Below, piece after piece: positions 16,653 through 23,704 of a stretch of DNA of 41,191 nt. The translations under genes and the position numbers were made by a program. Under the pieces are notes generated by a model. It had not been told where the DNA came from, made no database searches, and was given only the letters and a program-made list of their open reading frames with translations. Each line of letters opens with the position of its first letter. The stretch's first letter is position 1. Source of the stretch: an uncultured Bacteroidota bacterium (GTDB lineage: Bacteria; Bacteroidota; Bacteroidia; Chitinophagales; Saprospiraceae). The stretch is from assembly GCA_902609095.1 (NCBI GenBank), contig CACLQQ010000021.1:1-41191 (forward strand). The letters run 5' to 3'.

Positions 16653-18629
16653 TTGAAAGTATATTTTGGATTAGATCAACTGCCTTATTTCACCGAAGGT
16701 GTATTAACTATAGGAACCTTTGATGGTCTACATCATGGGCATAGAACCATAATAAAACAAGTAATAAAAAAAGCGAAAGAGGTAAATGGTGAGAGTATTT
16801 TAATGACTTTTGACCCTCATCCAAGAAAAATTGTATTTCCTAATGACAATAGCTTAAAGCTACTCACTACACTAACCGAAAAAATCAAACTCCTTACCGA
16901 AACTGGTTTGGATAACTTAGTTATAGTTCCTTTTGATATAGCCTTCTCTCAGATCAGTCCATCTCAGTATGTAGAGCAAATCATTATCGAAAGTATAATG
17001 GCTAAGCATGTCATTATTGGGTACGACCATCGATTTGGATTAAATCGGGCAGGTAACTTCGACTTTCTAAAAGAGTATGAATCAAAAGGCCTATTCAGCT
17101 TGATTGAAATCCCAGAGCAACAAATTAATGACATCAAAGTTAGCTCATCAAAGATTAGAAACAATCTCAATCGAGGCAACATACAAGAGGCTAATCAACA
17201 ACTATCGCATCCATATATCTTCACAGGACAAATTAAGCATGGACTCAAACTAGCAAGCGGTTTAGGATACCCTACTGCGAACATCAACATCTCTCAATCA
17301 GACAAGCTCATCCCTAAGCATGGAACCTATGCTGCTGAATGTCTGCTTAATGGGAAAGTATACAACGGAATGGTTTACATCGGAAAGAGCAAAACCCTAC
17401 ATACTAGTGACAGACTGAGTATAGAGATGAATATCTTTCATCAGTTTGACCATGAGTTCTACGAAGAAGAGTTGGAAATCAGGCTCCTAGAATATATTAG
17501 ATCGGATGAAAAGTATGCATCTAAAGAAGAGCTCTTATTTAACATTGACCAGGACAAAATAGCCTGTGAGAACTTTTTTAACCTGAGAGATTCTCAATCA
17601 TTATGTACTATAGCTGTTTTAAACTATAATGGTAGGAAGCATATAGAAACCTATTTGCCAAGTTTAGAGAACAGTTCCAGCTCAAGTACAGATTTACTAG
17701 TAATTGATAATGCCTCAACAGATAATAGTCTAAACTATTTACGAGAATCACATTTGGACATTTCTCTAATCGAGTTAAGAGAAAATCATGGGTTTGCAGG
17801 AGGATATAACGAAGGCTTAACAGAGCTATCCAGTAAATATGTCGCTTTGGTTAATTCAGATTTAAGAGGCACAGATAATTGGCTCGATCCAATAATAGAA
17901 TTAATGGAGAATGAACCAAATGTAGGTGCTGTTCAGCCTAAAGTCTTATCAGATACAACACCTGACCAATTTGAATATGCAGGTGCCTCTGGAGGTTTCA
18001 TAGATGCTTATGGGTTCCCTTTTTGTAGAGGTCGTTTATTTGATCAGGTAGAAGCTGATCATAATCAATATGATTCTATTGAGGAAGTGTTTTGGACAAC
18101 AGGTGCCGCTATGGTTATTCGTACCGATTTATTCAAATCTTTAGGTGGTTTCGATGCAAGCTTTTTTGCCCATATGGAAGAGATCGACTTATGCTGGAGA
18201 ATTAAAGGACTGGGATATAAATTGAAAGTTGTTCCACAATCGACAGTATATCATTTAGGTGGAGGAACGCTCGACTATTCGAGTCCAAATAAAACCTTCC
18301 TAAACTTTAGAAATAACTGGCTCATATTATTGGGGAACTTAGAGTCATCACAATTGATTAAAGTCATACTGGTTCGTATGATACTCGATAATGTCTATAT
18401 AATGAAGCATATATTATCTGGCAAATTGAATCATGCTATGGCCATTATCAAAGCACATATCTCAGTGTTGAAGCGAATAAGAGCAACTTCGGCAAAGCGA
18501 AGAATCAATTCATACCATAAAAATCGTTCTGGTAAAAAATCTAATATGACTGGTATGTATTCTCTATTGTTGCCTTGGAGATATTTTGTCCTTGGTCAAA
18601 AGAAGTTCTCTGAACTTTCTAAAAGATAG
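16653..18629 (+). CDS. ribF: fusion of riboflavin kinase/FAD synthetase (RibF) with a family 2 glycosyltransferase
   Basis: One uninterrupted frame holds two complete proteins. The first ~315 residues are RibF: an FAD synthetase nucleotidyltransferase domain (TIGTFDGLHHGH, MTFDPHPRK, IGYDHRFGLNRAGNF, VSSSKIRNNLNRGNI) followed by the riboflavin kinase domain (HGLKLASGLGYPTANI, GTYAAECLLNG). It makes FMN and FAD. From codon TGT at 17604 the frame becomes a GT2 (rhamnosyl-like) glycosyltransferase: CTIAVLNYNGRKHI, VIDNASTDNS, NHGFAGGYNEGL, VNSDLRG, GGFDASFFAHMEEIDLCW and VYHLGGGTL. RibF normally ends near ENFFN, and there is no linker. A T6 run at 17574-17579 sits at the junction: loss of one T would end RibF three codons later. 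The start is set at TTG 16653 (MKVYFGLD alignment); a TTG at 16593 is also possible. rluA starts 3 bases after the stop. Confidence 0.88.
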   Translation: MKVYFGLDQLPYFTEGVLTIGTFDGLHHGHRTIIKQVIKKAKEVNGESILMTFDPHPRKIVFPNDNSLKLLTTLTEKIKLLTETGLDNLVIVPFDIAFSQISPSQYVEQIIIESIMAKHVIIGYDHRFGLNRAGNFDFLKEYESKGLFSLIEIPEQQINDIKVSSSKIRNNLNRGNIQEANQQLSHPYIFTGQIKHGLKLASGLGYPTANINISQSDKLIPKHGTYAAECLLNGKVYNGMVYIGKSKTLHTSDRLSIEMNIFHQFDHEFYEEELEIRLLEYIRSDEKYASKEELLFNIDQDKIACENFFNLRDSQSLCTIAVLNYNGRKHIETYLPSLENSSSSSTDLLVIDNASTDNSLNYLRESHLDISLIELRENHGFAGGYNEGLTELSSKYVALVNSDLRGTDNWLDPIIELMENEPNVGAVQPKVLSDTTPDQFEYAGASGGFIDAYGFPFCRGRLFDQVEADHNQYDSIEEVFWTTGAAMVIRTDLFKSLGGFDASFFAHMEEIDLCWRIKGLGYKLKVVPQSTVYHLGGGTLDYSSPNKTFLNFRNNWLILLGNLESSQLIKVILVRMILDNVYIMKHILSGKLNHAMAIIKAHISVLKRIRATSAKRRINSYHKNRSGKKSNMTGMYSLLLPWRYFVLGQKKFSELSKR

Positions 18630-18632
18630 TCT

Positions 18633-19340
18633 ATGAGGTTAAAAATATTATATGAAGACTCAGATATCATAGCAGTTAACAAGCCGGCATCTGTGCTCAC
18701 CGTGCCAGATCGTTTTGATCCTACTCAAAAAAATATACGAGGTGTCCTTCGTAAGAAGTATGATGACATTTTCGTCGTACATAGACTTGATAGAGAAACT
18801 TCTGGTGTTATTCTTTTTGCCAAGAATGCTGAGGTACATAAAATTTTGAATGAGGCTTTTTCTGATCGAAGTATTGACAAAACCTATTTAGCACTTACTC
18901 AGAAGCCTGTTGAACCTAAAGGTGTAATTGAAGAAAATATAGCCGAATCACTCAAGTCCCCTGGACGCTATGAGATAAAGTCAAAAGGGAAACCTTCAAT
19001 ATCTGAATATGAGGTTCTCGAAACCTATAGAAATTTCGCCCTAATTAAAGTAAAAATCTTAACTGGTCGAACACATCAAATTAGAGTTCATCTAAAACAT
19101 ATCGGAGCACCTCTCTTAGTGGATAGTAAGTACGGTTTATCTGATTCCTTCTATCTTTCCTCAATTAAAAGATTAAGAAAACGACCTGAGATCGAGCGAC
19201 CTCTAATCCATAGATGTTCCTTGCACGCACATACGATTACATTCAAACATCCTATCGATGGAGATCAAATTCATGTTAAAGCTCCACTACCTAAAGACAT
19301 GCGTGCCGTTATCAGTCAAATTAAAAAAAATCTTAGTTAA
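18633..19340 (+). CDS. RluA-family 23S rRNA/tRNA pseudouridine synthase
   Basis: A 235-aa pseudouridine synthase converting specific uridines in structured RNA to pseudouridine. It contains the RluA-type catalytic motif VHRLDRETSG (Asp nucleophile), the upstream IIAVNKPASVLTVP and the conserved LTGRTHQIRVHLKHIGAPL with the Arg/His RNA-contact segment. There is no S4 domain at the N-terminus, so it is the short RluA/RluC-like type. The ATG is 3 bases after the ribF-GT2 stop, so the two form an operon. Its 3' end overlaps the convergent yqgE by 8 bases. The target site cannot be told from sequence. Confidence 0.93.
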   Translation: MRLKILYEDSDIIAVNKPASVLTVPDRFDPTQKNIRGVLRKKYDDIFVVHRLDRETSGVILFAKNAEVHKILNEAFSDRSIDKTYLALTQKPVEPKGVIEENIAESLKSPGRYEIKSKGKPSISEYEVLETYRNFALIKVKILTGRTHQIRVHLKHIGAPLLVDSKYGLSDSFYLSSIKRLRKRPEIERPLIHRCSLHAHTITFKHPIDGDQIHVKAPLPKDMRAVISQIKKNLS

Positions 19341-19893
19341 GATGATTTGCCTTGGGCATTTCTGCAATTACAGTAAAATGGCCACCCTTATTTCTGGTAA
19401 TTAATCGCCATAAGTCTCTCGGCTTTTGTCGGAATGCATAGTTCGCATCCATATCAGACAACATCCATGAGCCATATTGTAACTCTTCATCTAATTGACC
19501 AGCAGACCAACCACTATACCCTAAGAAGAACTTGATATTGTGAGGCTTAATGAGCTGTGCTTTAATCAGAAACTTCAGTTTATCGTAGTCACCTCCCCAG
19601 TAAACCCCATCCACAACTGGTATACTATTGTCTAAGATATCTCCTCGATCATGTATATAATGCAATGTGTCTTTAGCGACGGGACCTCCTATATATACCT
19701 CTGACTCAATTTCAGGAAAATCATCAATTAAGGTATTGATGCCTGTATTCAGTTTCTTATTTAAAATGAAACCAACAGTCCCTTCACTCTTATGATGGTC
19801 TGTTATAAGAACTGCTGCCCTACCAAAATTAGAATCCAACATAAACGGCTGGGCTAATAAAACAGTTCCTTTCTTTACTGAGGTTTTACTCAT
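19333..19893 (-). CDS. yqgE: YqgE/AlgH family protein
   Basis: A 186-aa DUF179 (YqgE/AlgH) protein of unknown biochemical function, cytoplasmic by sequence. Family marks are GTVLLAQPFMLDSNFGRAAVLI, GTVGFILNKKL, VYIGGPVAKDTLHYIHDRG, GVYWGGDYD and FFLGYSGWSAGQLDEEL. The start is placed at 19893, where the ATG overlaps the fabD stop as ATGA, a typical coupling signal. An in-frame ATG four codons earlier lies inside fabD and would add MGRR. Co-translation with fabD is likely. Confidence 0.92.
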   Translation of the reverse strand: MSKTSVKKGTVLLAQPFMLDSNFGRAAVLITDHHKSEGTVGFILNKKLNTGINTLIDDFPEIESEVYIGGPVAKDTLHYIHDRGDILDNSIPVVDGVYWGGDYDKLKFLIKAQLIKPHNIKFFLGYSGWSAGQLDEELQYGSWMLSDMDANYAFRQKPRDLWRLITRNKGGHFTVIAEMPKANHLN

Positions 19894-20774
19894 CCTTCTA
19901 CCCAAACTTCTGTTTCTACCTCTCTCGAGACCTTTCTAACCATACCTTGTAATATTTTCCCTTTACCACCTATCTCAACAAAATGATTAATTTCATTATA
20001 AATCATATTCATGATAGTTTGAGTCCAACGTACTGGACTTGTTACCTGATTTATGATATTTTGCTTTATAGTAGCTCCGTCGATAATCGCATCAGCTAAC
20101 ACATTTTGGTATAAAGGAATCTGTGCATCATTGAAATTTACTCGATCTACAGCGGCCTTGAATTGTTCAACGGCTGGTTCCATAAGAGGACTATGAAATG
20201 CTCCAGCCACACTGATTTCTAAAGCCCTACGTGCACCACCTTCTTTGCAAGCCTCAATGGCTTTATCAATACCCTCTTTACTCCCTGATATGACTAATTG
20301 TCCAGGACAATTATAATTAGCAGGAACAACAACTTCTTCAATACCATCACATATTTTCTCGACGATGGCATCTTCCATTCCAAGTATAGCTGCCATTGTG
20401 CTCGGGTTCTGTTCGCAAGCCATTTGCATCGCTTCGGCTCTACTCTTGACAAGATTTAAACCATCCTCAAAACTGATCACACCAGCAACTACTAATGCTG
20501 TCAACTCCCCTAAAGAATGACCTGCGACAGCCGCAGGTGCATCATGTGCACCATGATTTGCAAGCCAAACCAAATAGCTATGTAAAAAAACTGCAGGCTG
20601 AGTATTAATGGTTTGCTTTAAGTCCTCTTCAGGTCCTTCAATCATGATTTTTGACAGATCAAACCCCATAACCTCATTAGCCTCATCAAAGTATTGCTGA
20701 TAATTTGCAGAAAGAGAATGCCCCATTCCTACAAACTGCGCTGCTTGACCAGCGAATAAATATGCCTTAGCCAT
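19890..20774 (-). CDS. fabD: malonyl-CoA:ACP transacylase
   Basis: Loads malonyl groups onto acyl carrier protein for type II fatty acid synthesis in the cytoplasm. The 294-aa protein shows AYLFAGQAAQFVGMG at the N-terminus, the nucleophile Ser87 in AGHSLGELTAL, a QPAVFLHSY segment, Arg in SRAEAMQMA, and the catalytic His in AGAFHSPLMEPA, with a C-terminal HFVEIGGKGKILQGMVRK. The full family length is present. It lies between the split folE and yqgE in one minus-strand operon, 5 bases after the folE stop. Confidence 0.96.
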   Translation of the reverse strand: MAKAYLFAGQAAQFVGMGHSLSANYQQYFDEANEVMGFDLSKIMIEGPEEDLKQTINTQPAVFLHSYLVWLANHGAHDAPAAVAGHSLGELTALVVAGVISFEDGLNLVKSRAEAMQMACEQNPSTMAAILGMEDAIVEKICDGIEEVVVPANYNCPGQLVISGSKEGIDKAIEACKEGGARRALEISVAGAFHSPLMEPAVEQFKAAVDRVNFNDAQIPLYQNVLADAIIDGATIKQNIINQVTSPVRWTQTIMNMIYNEINHFVEIGGKGKILQGMVRKVSREVETEVWVEG

Positions 20775-20779
20775 ATTGT

Positions 20780-21154
20780 CTATCTCAATTTAGTTCCTAA
20801 CAGAGTTAAAAACTCATTACGAGTTTCTACATTTTTAAATTCCGCTGTGAATGCAGAGGTAGTGGTTACAGAATTTTGCTTCTGTACACCTCTCATCATC
20901 ATGCACATATGAGCAGCCTCTATCACTACTGCCACACCTAAGAGTTTCAAAGTTTCCTCAATACAATTCAAAGTCTGATCGGTAAAACGTTCTTGAACCT
21001 GTAATCTTCTTGCAAAAGCATCAACCACTCTTGGGATCTTACTTAAACCGACAACCTGGCCATTAGGAATGTATGCTATGTGCGCTTTGCCAAAAAAAGG
21101 TAGTATATGATGCTCACACATAGAATATAACTCAATATCCTTTACCAATACCAT
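20780..21154 (-). CDS. folE: GTP cyclohydrolase I, C-terminal catalytic part of a split folE
   Basis: This 124-aa frame begins [20 protein letters not shown], which in normal FolE is internal, and continues with [32 protein letters not shown] and [12 protein letters not shown]. The zinc ligands (Cys and His in CEHH, Cys in HMCMMMRG) and the substrate-binding residues are all retained, so the catalytic core is undamaged. It is in the same frame as the preceding 73-aa fragment and separated only by a TAA, where homologues have Glu (a GAA to TAA change). The ATG sits directly after the stop (TAA-ATG), so re-initiation could yield a two-piece enzyme that makes dihydroneopterin triphosphate for folate or pterin synthesis. 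Otherwise folE is a fresh pseudogene. Confidence 0.85.
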   Translation of the reverse strand: MVLVKDIELYSMCEHHILPFFGKAHIAYIPNGQVVGLSKIPRVVDAFARRLQVQERFTDQTLNCIEETLKLLGVAVVIEAAHMCMMMRGVQKQNSVTTTSAFTAEFKNVETRNEFLTLLGTKLR

Positions 21155-21376
21155 TTAACTATATTCTTCTTTAAACAAAGCTCTAGTCAGTATTTCTTTA
21201 GTATCTAAATCATATCCATGAGTTAGATACTGCATTGCTTTTGCTGCTCGTTCAGGCGTTTTTACCAATCCTTCTCTTTGGGGATCTTCATTTATCGGCG
21301 ACAAAACATATTGATAGTGCTCTTTTAGATCTTCAGTAGTTTCAGGGGTGTACTCTTCTATTTTGTCATAACCCAT
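21155..21376 (-). CDS. folE: GTP cyclohydrolase I, N-terminal part of a split folE
   Basis: A 73-aa frame starting at a good ATG and containing the N-terminal helices of FolE: EHYQYVLSPINEDPQREGL, VKTPERAAKAMQYLTHGY and ALFKEEYS, then TAA. In homologues the sequence runs on as [16 protein letters not shown], so only one codon is altered. This region contributes helices to the decamer in characterised FolE. The gene is first in the folE-fabD-yqgE minus-strand cluster and is divergent from the LytS-type kinase. No other lesion was seen in either half, which argues for a recent or tolerated mutation. Confidence 0.85.
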   Translation of the reverse strand: MGYDKIEEYTPETTEDLKEHYQYVLSPINEDPQREGLVKTPERAAKAMQYLTHGYDLDTKEILTRALFKEEYS

Positions 21377-21495
21377 ATGAACACAATTATACTATCAATT
21401 ATTAATACCTACAATCAACAGGCAATAGATCTATAAGATTAATGTATTCATCCTAAATTTTGAATATTCTAGACATAGACTGGTAGCTTTAAATT

Positions 21496-22572
21496 ATGTT
21501 TTTGAATCTGGATGGAAATCAGAAATTCTATGAATTAATAGAGAAAGGAATTCAAAGAGGAATTTTGTACCATTTCTTTTTTTGGATGGTATTCTTTTTC
21601 TTCTTGATTATCATGGATAGTGGAGATGCCGACTTGGGTACTAAAATGATCCATAAATCACTTCGTGTACTATTTTACATTATTATCGTCTACATCAATA
21701 TTAATTACCTTTTTCCCAAGTTCCTAAAGAATAACAAGCTCGTTCTGTATGTAATTTTCCTCGTTTTAAGTGTGGCTATTGCTACGCCAATCGAGGTCTG
21801 CCTACACTATTTATTCTTCAACACTGATGAAACTTTATTCTCCGAGGTATTTACTTGGGAGATTAATTCCAAGTATTTTTTAGGAGGCTTTTTCATTGCG
21901 TTCTCTTCATCAATATATAAAATCATCAATGATTGGATGGAGCATCAAAGAGAACGAGCAGAGCTTCAACGTCAAAAATTGAGATCAGAGCTTAAATTCC
22001 TCAAAACACAGATCAATCCACACTTTTTCTTTAACACTTTGAATTCACTATACGCTTTAACTTTAAAGAAATCTGATAAAGCTCCTGAAATTGTCTTAAA
22101 ACTCTCTGAGATGATGCGATATATGCTATATGAGTCAAATGAGCGTATGATAGATCTATCACAAGAGATAAATTACATAAAAAACTACTTAGAGCTTGAG
22201 CGAGTACGACATGGAGAAAACTTCAAAATTGAATTTGCACTTAAAGGCGATCCAATAGGACATGAGATTGCTCCAATTATGTTTATACCATTTATAGAAA
22301 ATAGCTTCAAGCATGGATTGGATCATGAACTGAAATCAGGATTTGTCAATATTCATATCCAAATTCATGAGAATAGCTTAGATCTGTCAGTCCAAAATAG
22401 TAAGCCCTCTCCTATCACTAAGATGAAAGTTCCTAAAAAAGCTGGAGGAATAGGTTTAGTTAATGTTAGAAGAAGGCTAAATATACTTTACCCCTCTAAC
22501 TATAAACTGAGCATCGTTGAAACGGAGGATACCTATGAGGTCAAAATGAACCTTAAGAAGACGAGAAAATGA
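21496..22572 (+). CDS. LytS/YehU-type sensor histidine kinase
   Basis: A 358-aa membrane kinase. The first ~150 residues contain four likely transmembrane helices (ILYHFFFWMVFFFFLIIM, LRVLFYIIIVYININYLF, LVLYVIFLVLSVAIATP, FLGGFFIAFSSSIYK), then a short coiled segment rich in Arg/Glu. A His_kinase (PF06580-type) domain has the phosphoacceptor His176 in QINPHFFFNTLNSLY and ends in an HATPase domain with PFIENSFKHG and GGIGLVNVRRRL. There is no separate periplasmic sensor domain, so the signal is probably sensed in the membrane. It pairs with the LytTR regulator 189 bases downstream. Confidence 0.93.
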   Translation: MFLNLDGNQKFYELIEKGIQRGILYHFFFWMVFFFFLIIMDSGDADLGTKMIHKSLRVLFYIIIVYININYLFPKFLKNNKLVLYVIFLVLSVAIATPIEVCLHYLFFNTDETLFSEVFTWEINSKYFLGGFFIAFSSSIYKIINDWMEHQRERAELQRQKLRSELKFLKTQINPHFFFNTLNSLYALTLKKSDKAPEIVLKLSEMMRYMLYESNERMIDLSQEINYIKNYLELERVRHGENFKIEFALKGDPIGHEIAPIMFIPFIENSFKHGLDHELKSGFVNIHIQIHENSLDLSVQNSKPSPITKMKVPKKAGGIGLVNVRRRLNILYPSNYKLSIVETEDTYEVKMNLKKTRK

Positions 22573-22761
22573 AGCAAATTATAATTATGTGTCAATTATC
22601 TATTAAAACAATGGCTCCTTAGCTCAATCGAAGATTACAAGAAGTTTATAGTATAAACTGTTTTCTAATCGAATAATTACGGTTATTCGTCTCAAAATAA
22701 TGATTCAATAAATGTCTATTTGTTGGATCGCATTATATTTAAACAAACCGAATTAGTACCT

Positions 22762-23496
22762 ATGATCAATACTATCATTGTTGATGATGAACCATTAGCT
22801 TTAGATATTTTAGGAGCTCATATTGCCAACATACCTGAACTAAATCTGATTGCTAAATGCTCCAATGCCATTGAGGCAAACAAAGCATTGAATGAGCATG
22901 ATGTAGATTTGATGTTCACGGATATCAATATGCCTCAGCTATCTGGAATTGAATTTTTCCGCTCTCTCAAAAACCCTCCTATGGTCATTTTTACTACCGC
23001 TTATCCAGAATATGCCGTAGAAGGATTTAATCTTGAGGCTTTAGATTATCTATTGAAACCAATTAGTTTTGAGCGATTCCTAAAGGCTACCAATAAGGCC
23101 ATTGAGAAATATAAGACTGCTGGCTCGACCACTGCAGAATCCAAGAGTGAAGCCTTAGATAGCTCTGAGGACTTCTTCTTTGTAAAGTCTGATAAGAAGT
23201 TGGTTAAAACATTCTATAGAGATATCTTATACATCGAGGGACTGAAGGATTATGTTATCATACGCACTGAGACTGGACGTGTGATCACCCTACAGACCAT
23301 GAAAAGTCTTGAAGCTAAGTTGCCAAGTGATATGTTCCAACGAATCCACCGCTCATATATCCTCAACACAACTAAGATCAAAGCCTTAGAAGGCAACATG
23401 GTCGAACTTATTGAAAAGGGTCAGACTAAATTAATCCCAATTGGTAAGAACTATAGGGATGCTTTATTGAGCATAATTGAAGAAAAGAAGTTGTAA
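22762..23496 (+). CDS. LytTR-family response regulator
   Basis: A 244-aa regulator with an N-terminal receiver domain (acidic Asp8/Asp9 in IIVDDEP, phosphoacceptor Asp54 in MFTDINMPQLSG, FTTAYPEYAVEGF, LDYLLKPISFERF) and a C-terminal LytTR DNA-binding domain (FFFVKSDKKLVK, ILYIEGLKDYVIIRT, RIHRSYILNTTKI). The start is placed at ATG 22762, which gives the canonical MINTIIVDDE. An in-frame TTG at 22720 would add 14 residues with no family match. LytTR regulators bind direct repeats upstream of targets. Whether the adjacent secreted dockerin protein is a target cannot be seen. Confidence 0.94.
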   Translation: MINTIIVDDEPLALDILGAHIANIPELNLIAKCSNAIEANKALNEHDVDLMFTDINMPQLSGIEFFRSLKNPPMVIFTTAYPEYAVEGFNLEALDYLLKPISFERFLKATNKAIEKYKTAGSTTAESKSEALDSSEDFFFVKSDKKLVKTFYRDILYIEGLKDYVIIRTETGRVITLQTMKSLEAKLPSDMFQRIHRSYILNTTKIKALEGNMVELIEKGQTKLIPIGKNYRDALLSIIEEKKL

Positions 23497-23541
23497 TTCA
23501 GTAACGAGTCGTCAGTAGCCAGTAATAAGTAACTCGGATTC

Positions 23542-23572
23542 AATAGCTTGATTTTCAAATCTAGCTATTTTT
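23542..23572 (+). terminator. terminator of the LytTR regulator gene
   Basis: AATAGCT-t-GATTT and AAATC-t-AGCTATT (23542-23569) form a 12-bp stem with one mismatch and a very tight loop, followed by TTTTT on the plus strand, 46 bases after the regulator stop. Confidence 0.75.
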
Positions 23573-23632
23573 GGTAAGATAATTCTGATATTTTCATTTT
23601 GGGATAATCTAAAGTCAAAGAAAATAGATACA

Positions 23633-23680
23633 CAAAAGAGTGTAAACTTAGTTTTATAGACTATCAAGACTCGACACTCT
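23633..23680 (-). terminator. possible terminator of the T9SS dockerin gene
   Basis: On the minus strand AGAGTGT (complement of 23674-23680) pairs with ACACTCT (complement of 23637-23643) across a 30-base loop and is followed by TTTTG. The long loop weakens the call. Confidence 0.35.
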
Positions 23681-23704
23681 ACAATCGTAACTCGTAACTG
23701 ATAC

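Larger units (their letters stand above)
23501..23704. repeat. intergenic stretch with degenerate TAACTCG / GTAACGAG repeats
   Basis: The 200-base spacer starts with GTAACGAGTCGTCAGTAGCC and AGTAATAAGTAACTCGG and ends with CGTAACTCGTAACTGATAC. The two ends are imperfect inverted repeats of one another (CAGTAACGAG against the complement CAGTTACGAG), and TAACTCG is repeated in tandem at the right end. Two terminator-like hairpins lie between them. The function is unknown. It looks like a low-complexity intergenic repeat family. Confidence 0.45.

Noticed and set aside
22613-22640. tRNA-like start GGCTCCTTAGCTCAATCG between the kinase and regulator genes
   Set aside because: Only a D-arm-like string; no anticodon arm, T-arm or acceptor partner follows.
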